This document shows, one piece after another, positions 1-12,540 of a DNA stretch of 64,000 nt; within the stretch, counting starts at the first letter, position 1; each line of letters opens with the position of its first letter. The stretch covers positions 3,162,001-3,226,000 of the forward strand of contig NC_065530.1 of NCBI RefSeq assembly GCF_020184175.1. Reading direction: 5' to 3'. Both the position numbers and the translations under genes were made by a program. Source of the DNA: Aphis gossypii (lineage: Eukaryota > Arthropoda > Insecta > Hemiptera > Aphididae). Under the pieces are notes generated by a model. That model was not told the DNA's origin. It did not search any database and was given only the letters and a program-made list of their open reading frames with translations.

Positions 1-319
1 ATATTCACAATCTATATTGTTTGACATATTTATAGATCTAAAATAGTAGAAACTTTTATAATTTGTGAAATGAGAAAAAAATGTGATGACTTAATAAAAT
101 ATAAGGTGAAGAAAGAAGCCAACCAATGATGACTCTTTCTATTTCAAGTTAATATAATATTACAGTAGTTATTGTAGGTAGGGTTTGGATATTTATTTCT
201 TTTTCAATACGATTAATATTATTTATTTAAAACAAAAGTCTATAATAAGCAGGATTTAAAATAGAAAATTTTGATTTATAATTTTACACCGTTTAACATT
301 AAAAAATTAACCGTTTCAG

Positions 320-3300
320 GAGAAGGCGTTTTTTGTGACAGAAAGCTTGAAAAACGACAAACTGTACCATCTTGCACAGTGTTGGTAACTATAATAATTA
401 TTATTATGTTATTATAAGTATCAAAAGTATGGTAGGTCAGCAAAAGGCATGAACTTCAAAAAAATTAATGAGTCCAATATCAAATAATACACAATTTATT
501 TAGTATAATACTATATTACCTTCTGTTAATTATTATACATTCATTACATTCATAGATTATTTAACAACTGATATATTTGTAGCAGCCCATGTATGAGCTA
601 CCGTTACGATGTTGGTTTGAGTTGAGGTGTTAAATAAAGCCGCAAAATAATTTCGAAGTGTATTTATTATTGGAAATATTTCAAAGTGGTTAATAATTTA
701 AAATATTTTTAAGTGTTTTTTGAATAAAAAAAATGACAAAGTGTTTAACATTCAAAAAATAGGCTATAGTCCCTAGGACAGTTTTATTACACTGACTAGA
801 GTGAAGGTGCTCGTTCTAACTTTGAGGAATCATATCTGCCTATCTCGGCCCCCCTTTATAATATGTTCGGTGTCCCCCAGTAATATCGACATATCACTGC
901 TAGTCAGTCAAAAGCTTGCCATTGTGTTCTCACGTTCTGCGTCAATCATTAGCTGATGACGTATTTTAGAATTCAGGCGTACCTGTGATGATTCTGTAAT
1001 TTAATGGTGTCTGAATGACGATTCACCCACGCTCCTCGGCACTTCTGGTGCTCTTAGCATTTCCAAGAAAAGCTACTCCATTGCCGCTGTCTATTATAGG
1101 ATTACAATTCTCTCGCTATTACGATTGTTAGTAAATTCGTGTGCAGACGTCGTCGAGTCATTCCCAATTACTATATGTGAATTTACCTTTCACCTTTAGG
1201 CCTAATGTTTCTGACAATCACTTGGTCATTATTCATCTTAAATATTTGGTATATAAATCTTACGACGCAGTACATACATGTCATATGTGTTATATTTAGT
1301 GTATAAGATATCTGAGCACGTAGCATATTTTTCGTGATTTTATCTTGTACTCTGATAGTGATCTATACTTTAATTTTAAATTTATACTATATCTGTCTAC
1401 TCATTTATATATATATGTATATATTATATATATATATATATAAATAATTATATTATATCTATTCTACATGCAGATATATCAGTACATGTATATGTTTTGT
1501 TTCTACTAAATATAGTTGACATACGGATGTCGATGTCGATTAGTTTTTAGATATGAGAAGAACAGGATTAAACTGTAGGTAAATTAAATTTACCTACAGT
1601 AAATATAATATATATATATTTTCTTAAATTTTTTACATAGCAACTACTTTAACCTATGGTTGCTATAAACAATCAAAGTCTCGACTGGTAACATTCTCGG
1701 TTTCGCACAAATTAACAGAACGACCCCCAGCCATAAGGCATATACATATAAAAATGGATTTAAAACTTCTATAACATTTTGTGTAAAGTTTTCTTCTTAG
1801 CTTTTTCATTAGGTAAAAAAAAATTATTAGTTTATACTTTATATTTAAATATATGAATACATCTAATGAAATCGTATAACTTTTGTTGTTTAAATAACCT
1901 TTATTGTGTTTTTAATTGGATTATTACTTCTTCTATTGATATTTAAAAATTATTTAATGGCCTATATTATAAATATTTAAAATACGTGCTATCATCTATA
2001 TTTTTGATTACTTCTAGCTTCTACTTAATAAACTAATCTAACTAATTCTATGGTAGCACATGCTAATTATGTGTTATCGTTTTTCGTGTATTTTGGCATT
2101 AAATTATTTTTAATATAATATATTTCACTATATATTTAAGGAAAAAGGAAACATAATAGTGCATAATACGATTATATTATATGAATTACTATATTATTTA
2201 TCTTTTAGAAATAATATTATATCAATTACTTACTTAAATCAAATTTCAGTTTTAGTAAAAAATATCGTGTTTATTTATGATTTGGTACTTAATTAATTTT
2301 GTAACTACATCGCTATATTTACTATACTTATACAAAAAATTGATTTAAAAAAATAATTGGTGTAAAATAATGTGTTCATGAGCTAAACATAGCTATCATA
2401 ATATAGTTAATTGTTATTTTTAAACATTATTTGTTGCATATTTTAGTTTTGAATTTACAATTACAGAAATCCTGATGACGCATTTAACTGTTCAAATGGA
2501 CAATGTATCGAATCGTCGGCTGTTTGCGACGGTCGTGCGGATTGTTCAGATAGTTCAGACGAGACCAACGATTTATGTGCAAAACAAACGTATGGAATAA
2601 ATATGACTATACATTTTAGCTATAATGAATAGTTATAATTGCATTTAATATTATATATCGATCTGTATAATATAGATGCCGGAGTTATTCATATCGATGT
2701 AATTATGGAGCTTGTGTAGATAAAAGTGCAAAATGCAATGGTAAGAACGATTGTGTTGATGGATCTGACGAAAACTTACCCGAATGTAAACAAAGCTCTA
2801 TAAGCAGTACTCAAAATTCCAACGGTTCATCTAAATGTCTGTAAGTGGTTTTTAAACATATTTATTTTTATTTATATTTATAAAACATTTACTTCGTCAT
2901 ACTTAATACCTAGCACTGAATATTTATTTGTACACATTATATACATACGTACCTATAATAACAGTAGAACATGTATAATTAATTTTAACAATTATATATA
3001 CTACCTATATGTATAATGATTAAAGGTTTGAGCATAACATAATATGCTCTTAATTTTATCTATAATACCTTAATTAAAGAAACTTAAGTATATTGTATCA
3101 GTGGTTTCCAAACTGTCAGGTGCGAGGTGCCTGGTAAATAATGATGTTTTTAAATCAACAATAATTTGACATACATTTATATTGTATGATTATACTTAGT
3201 TCGAGAATTTTTAGAAAGTTACTATATCCAGCCAGCATTTAACCACCATGTTCAAACCATGTTAATATTAATAGTTATTGTTTTTTTTTTCATTAAAATT

Positions 3301-6300
3301 AAAAACTTTGTAATACTTTAAATAGAAATTTAATAATATAAATATTTATTGATGATTTATGTAGCCATAATAATAAAAATATTTGTTTATTTGATATTGT
3401 AAATTTGTTATTTATTTACTCATTAGAGGCGCAATTCAATTTTTTTTTTTAGGGTGACGTAAACTAAAAAAGTTTTAAAACCGCTATTATATATGATAGT
3501 ACAATATAGAATATGAATATGTATATTATACTATTCTGTATTAAATTTTGATTTTAAAACTTTAAGCATATTTATATTTAAGTTTTTTTATTATTTTGAA
3601 GCGAAGACCAGTACAAATGTAAATCTGGCCAATGTATTGATGGAACATCAACTTGCGATGGATCTCGAGATTGTAAGGATGGGTCTGATGAAACTTTAGC
3701 ATTATGTAAAATAATTCAGTGAGTTGGTTTAAATACAATAAATATTATATTCTATTAAATATTTAAATTTAAGGTGCCCAAAGTATACATTTCGGTGTAA
3801 ATATGGGGCCTGTGTCACCAAAGAGAGTAAATGTGATGGCATAAGACAATGTGCTGATGGATCTGATGAAGAAAGATGTGTTGATCGTAATCCAATATCA
3901 GAACCAATAACACCAAGACCTGTAACAACTACAACAAAACCAAAACCAACGACACAGTCTAATTCAAAGTATTTTTTTTTTTATTTTAGTCATACGAATA
4001 ACTTACGTATTATTTATGGGGTATTTAGGAATTTCGCAAAAATGAGAAAATAATGAATTTATTAGTTTCTTATTTTTCTATCACAGATTTTTATACAAAC
4101 TAAATAACGTGCTCACGCCAAGTAATCTGTAATTAATGAGAATAACAATACTTGACTGAAATAAGCCAACTAGAATAAGTAACTTTCTAACAAAAAAGTT
4201 AATAGTGTAATAATGAATATTATTCTTAATAGTATTCAATTGAATAATTTGGAAAATTTCATCTACTTTAAAATCAACACACATAAATACTAAGGTTTAG
4301 GTAGCTGGAGATACTTGGCACTCAACTCGTATTCCGCAAAAATCATAGTATTCTATAAATCTATTATGATTATGATTATACATTGTTTTTTTTACGAATA
4401 GCCATTGTATCAAAGTTAAATTGAAATCACAGTCCTGTGTAAATAAATGTAATTGAAAACTTTGGCTGTACCTTCTTCCTGTCGTCTTACAATCATTTTT
4501 TTATTTTTGAATAGATTTGAAACTGAATGTGACTATACAAGGCATAAAGTATTATGAAGCAAATGGCAAATTTAAATGTAAATAAATATGAAAAGTTCAT
4601 CATTAAAGTTATTTAAAATTACATGTTGTTATTCAGAGTTAATGTGTCATTTTTTTTTAAACATTTGACTAAATCTTCTTAAGTTACAATTTTTTTTAAT
4701 TTTTCTTTCGTAATTTTTATTGTAGTAATTTTATTTTAGTTTAAAGCATTTATTCATTTGAATAAGAGGTTACATTTTGTATTTCATCGCCCTTAAGATT
4801 ATTAATTGAATGCATTATGCATGAAATCATATTGATTAATCATTAATATTGTTTTCTAAACGATTTTCAGTCACATCTGCATCATAAAAATTACACAGAT
4901 AATAGACAATTTATTTAACACAATTTATGATAGTATACTTTTATTCAAAGTGTTTCTTAGTGTAGAGATTTTTCTGGATATTAATTTTTATTTTTGGAGG
5001 TAAGAATGAAATGGTGAAATATCGATGGAACTGAATTTTCCTTTAACGATAATTAATGTGCTTCAGATTTTAATATTGAAAGACTTGATTGGTAAAATGA
5101 ACATAACAGAATTAACTTTATTTTCTCTTTATAATTGTTTATCCATTTTATCATCAACTCATTGTTAGACGTTTGTGTAGAAGTCTGTGGTTTCTACTAA
5201 ACACGAAATGTCATAAAGTGGTCTTATTTATCGTAATTGAAAAAATTAACATTAAATCCGTAGTTATCAATTAGTCTATTGATAGCATGGCGTCCTTATA
5301 CATAGTTATAACTTATAAGCAAAGATCATCGAGAATATTATACTGTATAAGAATTAAGAATTAATAAATTCTGACTATTTATTATTTTATAATATAGAAG
5401 ACTTACTTAGTTTATATGATGCTAATTATTATTATTTTATAATTTGAGGAATTTATGCATTTTACCAACTGCCGAAGGGGTTATATATTCGTACGAAGGT
5501 TCAAATGAAATCTTACCTCACGGGACATTGATTGACTATTATCGCACTGTAATTGAAAACTGTGAAGTTGGATATCATAAGGCTTATCCTAATGGTTTTA
5601 GGGTTTGTCAGGGAAACGGAAAATGGATATCAAATTCTGATAAATTATGTTTCAGTAAGTTATGACGTATTGTAATTCGTATGCTATAATTATTACTTAT
5701 TTATACTATATGTCTGATTTTTGGTTATGTTTGTTCATAATTTTTCATGTTTATAGAAATGTGTCCGCCTCTAATATCTGATAGTTTAAATATTAATTGT
5801 ACTCTCAATGGAAACTATGCTAATTGTTCAAATCCATCAATATATGGCACAAAAGCAATACCATCTTGTAAGCCAACACATAAAATACCAAATGGACAAG
5901 AAGAAACTCCAATTGAATTACTCTGTCAGTCTAATGGAATGTGGAGTAATCAACTATATAAATGCATTCCACGTAATTGTGTTTTTAAATTATATATCAC
6001 TAATTCATACATATTTTACTAATCTACCGAATTAATTATTATTGTATTCAAGTACTTAATATGTTAGTGCGTATTATAAAAGTTAAAATTTAAGTTCGAT
6101 CAGGTACAATAATTAGATATACATTTTTAAAAGGATGTGAGTACAATATTTGATTTTTATCAGATCCACGTGCAACATACATAAATCGTATTCACGTAAT
6201 TTTTTTTTTATATAATTTGTGAGAAAAATTTGTGAGAAATCTAATAGTAAAATCACTTATTATAAGAATTGTAGAAGATACATTTTAGAGAGATCGACAT

Positions 6301-8350
6301 ATTGGTTTTACGTTTTATTATTATTTCACTTTGTATTTTAAATAAAACGAATTTTTGTAAATTTAAATTAACATTGAAACAATCTTATAATAACTTGATA
6401 TAATATACTTTGAAAAATTAACACTTAATGATTGGCTATTTTAATGGATAATTTTATAATAGTGGGTTAAATCCTTTTAAGCTTTATATATTATTTTTCA
6501 TTATTTATTTGTTGGGTACTATTACATTTTAGATATTACCATTTAAGTGTATATTTAAATATTATTTTAGATTGTGGTAGAGTTTATATTGATAGTAAAC
6601 CATTGATTGATAATGGTAAGAAAGCACATGTTGGAACAGCACCTTGGAATGTTGCAATATATCAATTAAATAAAGAGAATTTCAAATATGACTTGATATG
6701 CGGAGGATCTATAATTACTCCAAATTTAATTGTTTCTGGTATGAACTGTGCAGTATTTATTTAAAACCTATGAAAGAATAATAATTTTTTAAATTATATT
6801 TTTAGCGGCTCATTGTTTTTGGCAAAAAGATTCGCTGTCTAAACGAATATCAATTAACGATGGTTTATATAAAATTGCTGTTGGAAAATATAATAGAGAT
6901 TACACGGTTATTGACAATGACTTTACTCAAATAATGGATGTAAGTATTAGTGCAAAAATAAAATCTTAGAAACCTAATAATAATAGATATTATTTGTTAT
7001 ATATTATAAATTAAACAATTTTACAGGTGGAAACTATTTACCTAAAAGATGGTTATTATGGAGCTAACGGGTTCCATAGTGAAGATATAGCTGTAGTCGT
7101 GTTACCAAACAAAATTTCTATTAGTAGTGGTGTTGCACCAGTTTGTATCGATTGGAGTGGTAATTATAATATACCAAATGGAGCTCAAGGAAAGGTTTGT
7201 TTATTAGATAATTAAAAATCAAAATTGTGATTAATTTAAATGTTATATATTAATATTCAATCATTGTTCATTTATTTGATAGGTAAATACTTTAAAAGAT
7301 AGGTAAGGTAGATATACAGTAATGTTCTTGTATCACATAAAAGAATATCTACTAAAAAGAAAATTCTAATAGTTGATTATAAAACCACTCAACATTATTT
7401 TTGTATCATATTTGTTCAATTTTAAAAATGATAAAACCTTGATCAGTCAGACTTAATTTAAATAATTAAATTTATTAATATTACTACAATTTACATGATT
7501 ATATCAAAAGAGAGTAATATAATATATATTAAACTATTTTATATTTTCACAGATTGTTGGTTGGGGAAAAACAGAAAAAGACATATCAAGTCCCATTTTA
7601 TTGGAGGCAACTTTACCATACATCGATCATAATTCTTGCCGAAGCATGTATACAAATGGTTTTCAAACGTTTGTGACTATTGATAAGTTTTGTGCTGGGT
7701 CTGCATTAGGTAATTAAATATTTAATTATTAATATTTGAAATCATTTTTTCGTTTTTTATTTCTTTAAACACTATTCAATTATATACATTATTAGCATAT
7801 TATCATTAATTATACATATTATCAAATATTTTTATCAATGATGTTATCTATTAAGCATTAGTATTCAGTATATAGAGATCGGATACTAGTCAATTGTCAT
7901 ATCTGGCATTGGGTGAGTCTAGGACTAAAAATCTGAATTATTTTTTAATTCTATTGAAAATAATAATTTTTGTTGTGATTTTTTACATACACAAATAATT
8001 ATTCTTCACTCAAAAATATTTAATATTATTAGGTATTATTAAATAAAAATTAAGAACAAACTGATAATCATAATATACCATATTACATTTTTGTATTATA
8101 CTAACCGCTTACGAATGGTCGTATGATTAATTGTTTTCGTTTGAATAAAATATATTTATTTTCAGGACAAGGTGTTCGTGAAGGTGACAGTGGAGCAGGA
8201 TTAACGTTTTTACGTTCTAATTTTTATTACTTATCTGGAGTAGTGAGTGTCAAAGATCCAAATACAAATAATTCAATAGCAGTTTTCACAGATGTTAAAT
8301 ACCACATTCAATGGATTCGTGAACTCTACAATAAATATAATTTGTATTAA
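320..8350 (+). CDS. Modular serine protease, copy A (LDLa x4, Sushi, Wonton-like, S1 protease); 5' exon outside window
   Basis: Secreted initiating serine protease of the ModSP/HP14 family, expected to act in haemolymph upstream of Toll and melanization cascades. Visible exons: 320-380, 2467-2589, 2676-2840, 3602-3718, 3774-3968, 5449-5654, 5757-5972, 6571-6738, 6806-6939, 7027-7194, 7553-7709, 8166-8350. Phases agree throughout; with a 46-base signal exon like that of copy B the protein is 646 aa. Four LDLa repeats carry the CDG..(D)C.D.SDE calcium motif, followed by a Thr/Pro-rich stalk, a four-Cys Sushi domain (about 236-304), a six-Cys Wonton-like module (305-376) and an S1 domain. Triad: His435 (AAHC), Asp497 (DIAV), Ser594 (GDSGAG). 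The activation bond is after Leu388 (KPL|IDNG), not Arg/Lys. The Cys191-Cys220 disulfide is absent (Arg590 at 191) and position 189 is Gly. A polyadenylation signal AATAAA lies at 8387. The signal exon should be about 300 bases left of the window. The domain reading is firm; the physiological role is from family knowledge. Confidence 0.9.
578..1325. mobile_element. Probable solo LTR inserted in intron 2 of protease copy A
   Basis: A 748-bp block begins TGTAGCAGCCC and ends CGTAGCA, flanked on both sides by TATT (574-577 and 1326-1329). It is GC-richer than the surrounding intron and has an AATAAAG near 634. The matching intron of copy B (near 14030-14060) lacks it: the flanks TTAACAACTGATA and GATTTTATCTTG sit close together there. 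A TG...CA structure with a 4-bp target duplication suggests a solo LTR of a retrovirus-like retrotransposon. No internal coding region is present, so the family cannot be named, and the exact ends are uncertain by a few bases. Confidence 0.5.
3099..3486. mobile_element. Decayed hAT-type MITE in intron 4 of copy A
   Basis: The left end CAGTGGTTTCCAAACTG and the right end AGTTTTAAAACCGCTA are imperfect inverted repeats of the CAGTGGTT type typical of hAT non-autonomous elements. The flanking octamers TATTGTAT and TTATATAT match only partly. The same intron of copy B is about 450 bases shorter and lacks the block. No coding capacity is visible. Confidence 0.45.
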
Positions 8351-8410
8351 AATGTCAATAATCTAAGCTCAATAGGACTGTACTCAAATAAAAATAATTT
8401 ATTATATGTG

Positions 8411-9102
8411 TTATTAAAATCAAAGGGATATCTCGGATCTAGTAGTAGAAAACTATACCTTCCAACAAGTAGAAAACTTCAAATATCTTGGAGTAAACAT
8501 AAATCAATACAATAACATGCATAATGAAATTAAAATTAGAATATCAGCCGCTAATAAGGGTTATTACGCTTTGGAAAAATTGTTCAAGTCAAAGTTCCTC
8601 TCTAGACGATCAAAGGAATGCCTGTACTTAAGTTTCCTACGGCCAGTTCTAACATTTGCATGCGAAACATGGTCGACTACTAAAGGAGATGAGGAAAAAA
8701 TGGCTTGCTTCGAAAGAAGAGTTCTTAGAAGGATTTATGGACCTATACTAGAAAATGAAGTGTACAGAAGAAGAACCAATAAGGAAGTACAACAAATTTA
8801 TCAAAAACCTGGTATCAACGCGTACCTTATGAGCAAACGAATTGAGTGGGCAGGCCATGTATGGAGGTCAAATGGTATCCTAAAGAAAGCTCTGGAAAAA
8901 AAAATCACTGGAAAAAGACCTAGGGGTCGCCCCAGACAGCGCTGGATAGACAGGATCAAGGAGGATATTGACAAGTGCGCCCAGGGATTGACTTTAGAGG
9001 ATAGTGTTGACAGAGATAGTTGGAGAAAAGTAGTAGAGGCAGCGAAAGTCCTTCAAGGACAGTAAAAGCTGAAGAAGAAGAAGAAGAAGTTATTAAAATC
9101 AA
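8411..9102 (+). mobile_element. 5'-truncated non-LTR retrotransposon (RTE/CR1-like) with target-site duplication
   Basis: The element runs 8424-9089 between two copies of TTATTAAAATCAA (8411-8423 and 9090-9102). It keeps only the C-terminal part of a reverse transcriptase polyprotein and ends in a (GAA)n run rather than poly(A), as RTE-like elements often do. It landed just downstream of the polyadenylation signal of protease copy A. The same site downstream of copy B (near 18772) is empty and continues directly into ATATTTATATAAAT, so the insertion postdates the A/B duplication or is copy-specific. Confidence 0.85.
8424..9065 (+). pseudogene. Reverse transcriptase C-terminal fragment of a non-LTR element
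   Basis: An open frame covers the truncated element from its first base to a TAA at 9063-9065, with the first ATG at 8517. Recognisable blocks are a FKYLGV motif just after the truncation, LRPVLTFACETWSTTKGDEE, CFERRVLRRIYGP, RIEWAGHVWRS and RPRGRPRQRWIDRIKEDI, all typical of the region after the palm/thumb of endonuclease-encoding non-LTR polyproteins. The catalytic YADD region and endonuclease are missing, so it is a dead-on-arrival copy. The frame has no internal stop, which suggests a recent insertion. Clade assignment is tentative. Confidence 0.8.
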
Positions 9103-12100
9103 TATTTATATGAATAGATTATTACTTTTGATTTATATTGAATGCACTAAAAGAACAAAACTATTGACGAATATGTAATTATTTTGAATTAAAAATTGAA
9201 AAAATAAATTGTGCTCTGAAAATTCAAAACATACGCAGACATACAATTTAAAGTACAAAAAAGTAAATATATATTATTTTTTAATATACATTAAAAATAT
9301 AACTAAATAATTATATAAATTTATTTTAAATATATAAATAATAAAAATATAATTTTAATTTTTGAGCAAATAACATACTTTTTGTAAATGTTTCTGTTTT
9401 AAATATTTTAAAATATATGCTTAAAAAGTAAAATATAAGATTTCATTTGCTTTGGTATCCATACACAGTATACTTAAACGTAAAAACTAAAACAAAAATA
9501 AAAGTAAATACTTAAAGAGGTTACTGAATGTTAGGCAAATCAAATTATTGTACACACAAATTTAAATTAAAAGATATAATCAAGTTTAGATAGAAAAAGT
9601 TAGTTAAAACGAAGCTAATTATAGTCCAAATGATAATTATGATTTAAATGAATCTGGTTAATATATAAACAATTATTTAATATAAAAAAATAAATGATAA
9701 GTTAAAATATAAATATTATTATTCAAAATTAAAATTATTTTTAACGTATTCTCAGTTAAATGTCTTCACTGTAGAAGGGACATTTTCCACCTTGATTATT
9801 CATTATAATACTCGTCTTTAACAACTTTATTATTTAACAGCTTTTGTAAATTATTCTGTTAGCTATTCCTAAAAATTACGCAATATATAAAATCAATCGA
9901 TATATTAACACAGGTACCAAATATAATGTTCTGTAAAATAATATAATGGTGAAAGTTTTACCAAAGAAAAACCCAAATAATCCAAAATACAGCAACATTT
10001 TTTGCAAAATCACTGGTAGCCATAGCACACATGAGGAAAGATAGTCCATTAGCCATTAATGTGAAGTCAACATATTACAGAGGTACAGCATTTAACGAAT
10101 TTTCGTGCAACATATAACCTAACCCCCGACTGGCTAATAAACCACAGCAACCAGCGATAAGGGCAAAAAAACTGCTTTTGCTGACGGCTTCTGACCATCT
10201 GAACATATAACCATAATCAATTACCAATCATCACTATCCTTAGATAATCTAGTTATTACATAGATATAATTTTAGATGGAAAACTGATAACTAAGTCAAT
10301 AATTATCATTTATTTCGTATTTTTCCAATTAAACATTGTGAATCGCCATTGTATTTTTACATAAATGATGAGTACAGTGACTAAAAATATTAATATCTCT
10401 GGTTTTAATTTATTTTCATTTTAACGTTTTACGACTACATCATTACGATTATTTAAGTTTATTTGATATTAATTTCCGATCGAGTAAATTTATATTATAA
10501 GTTATGTATAGAAATGTACAATATAGGTACTTATACGTGGCCATAAAAGCAAGTTTTATTAATAATTAAAATATGTTTTAAGTAGGTATGTTTGTGTTAC
10601 ATAATATACATGAGGCTATATAAAGGGTTAAAAAAATTATAGATATTCTATATTATATTATATTATATTATAGTAGTAAAAGTTATAGGTACGATTATGT
10701 GTGCACGCACAATGCACAATGCAGGCAACGAATGTCACTACGTAATATTTCTTAAGTTTATATTTTTTTAAACTTTTCTCATTTTCATAACGCACCCTTG
10801 CGTTTAAAACAAAATGTACACTAATCAGTTAAATAAAACTTCAGATATAATTTTCCAAAGAAATCGCCTCACGTTTTAATAATGTATAACAGTACCACAA
10901 TAACCAGGAAAAACTGTAAAAACTCAAATACCTTTGTAAATAGTAATAGAATATAATGTTTAATAGGTTTAATGTCTCTATCAATTTCTCAAGACGATTT
11001 GCCACAATAGTAATCAAAATAAATATTAACAACATTTAATGGATATGAAAGGAACAAAACAAGCGGCGTGAATCAATGCTTCACTAGTTACTAACAAGAT
11101 AAATTGCTCGTTTAACACGGTTCCGGAGCTACGTTCCTGCTGAGGATAGCGACGTCGAGCAAATTCTTGTAAGAAAAGAAAAAATTGAAGAGGTCTGGTA
11201 AGAGTTTAATCAGGTCTGAATTAGAATTGAATGAGCAAAATGACAGCAAGGATATGTGTAATAAAAAAATTGAGTTCGAAGAATCATATTTTAAAGCGAT
11301 TGCTACAGTCAATAAAAAGTCGATTTCTTATTTGATTATAAGAAAAATAAATGCTGTATACATCAAGAATTTCAATAATTTTGTTTCAAAAATAATATAT
11401 AATATACAACATATAACCAGATTTGTATCACACTTTGAATTATAAGTTAATACGTTTTGAAATTGATTCAGTAAAAATTTGAGTTTGTGCAATGGTGCCT
11501 ATTTATTTGTGTACACATAAAGAACAATGCATATGCGAATTTTATTCAGTAATACATTTTAAAAGTAAAATTATTAAAAAAAAAAAAAATTGAAAATGTT
11601 GATAAATAGTTCAGAAAGAATTATTTTTTTGAAAATAATAAACTAAAATAAAAAAACTAAAATCGTTTAAGGAGAAACTGTTTATACGAATAAATATCCA
11701 TTGTAGTAATAATTTGAACTTCAAATGATCATAAAATAATATTAATGTAAACTTATTTAAAGTAATTCATTAACGAAAGAATATAAATGAAGGGAGAATC
11801 ATAATTTAAGCGAATCTAATTTGCACAGTACTAGTATTAAATAATAAAACTATTAATAATTATCCTTTTATTTTATTAACTTTTATTTCGAAAAAATACA
11901 ATTGGATTAATTTTTACACTTAGGATTTTGTAATACAGCTTTTTTTTCATTCATAATTATATAGAATAATATTAAATTAAGCTGTTTTCATAATTTACTG
12001 TTTATTCAAAGTATTTAAAAATTATAATATGTTTATATATAGTCTTATATATACATATTACATATCTAGGACTATAATATGTTTTTTTTTTGGGGTCTTG

Positions 12101-12540
12101 ACCTCTGACGTAATTTTCCGATGATCACTCATTAATATTTTCTCACGTAAATACCCAATTATTTTTTCGACGATATATTGGTACGGTAACTAATTAGAAT
12201 AATAATATTATAAAACATATAACAGCTTTATTATATTGGGTGTTTGTAATGATCGAGAATTTGAGAATTGAAATCATTGTGCAGTTGTTTTGAAATGATA
12301 ATAAAAATCGATTTTAAACATTGTAGAAATGAAATATTATAGTAGCTATTAGCTATAATGTATACCATTATACTTGTATACTATTCAATCTTTATTATAA
12401 ATAATATATTATAATTTATAAACATAATATATGTTAATAATATTTATATAATATAATAAAATATATAATATAATCTTACAATACAAAATTACTGTGAATT
12501 TACTTAAGTACATATTAATTGTACACAATAATATTATATT
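9103..12540. other. Intergenic region between protease copies A and B
   Basis: About 3.4 kb of AT-rich DNA with many homopolymer and TATA-type runs. Apart from a reverse-strand membrane-protein-like relic near 9958-10206, I see no exon supported by splice sites or recognisable residues. Small open frames near 11112-11445 have low-complexity translations and no support. Confidence 0.6.
9958..10206 (-). pseudogene. Degraded membrane-protein ORF, possibly TMEM42-like (tentative)
   Basis: Read on the minus strand from an ATG at 10204-10206, the first 43 codons begin MFRWSEAVSKSSFFALIAGC, rich in small hydrophobic residues like a first membrane span. After a single in-frame TAA (10075-10077) the same frame continues with a second hydrophobic stretch (LMANGLSFLMCAM) up to a TAA at 9958-9960. 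The layout resembles the start of TMEM42-type small multi-span proteins. This is recognition by eye only. With the in-frame stop and no obvious flanking exons it is best read as a decayed copy. It could also be chance hydrophobicity in AT-rich DNA. Confidence 0.25.

Noticed and set aside
11112..11445. Overlapping open frames on both strands (66 and 86 codons)
   Set aside because: Low-complexity charged or hydrophobic translations, no splice sites or family resemblance; the two frames shadow each other.
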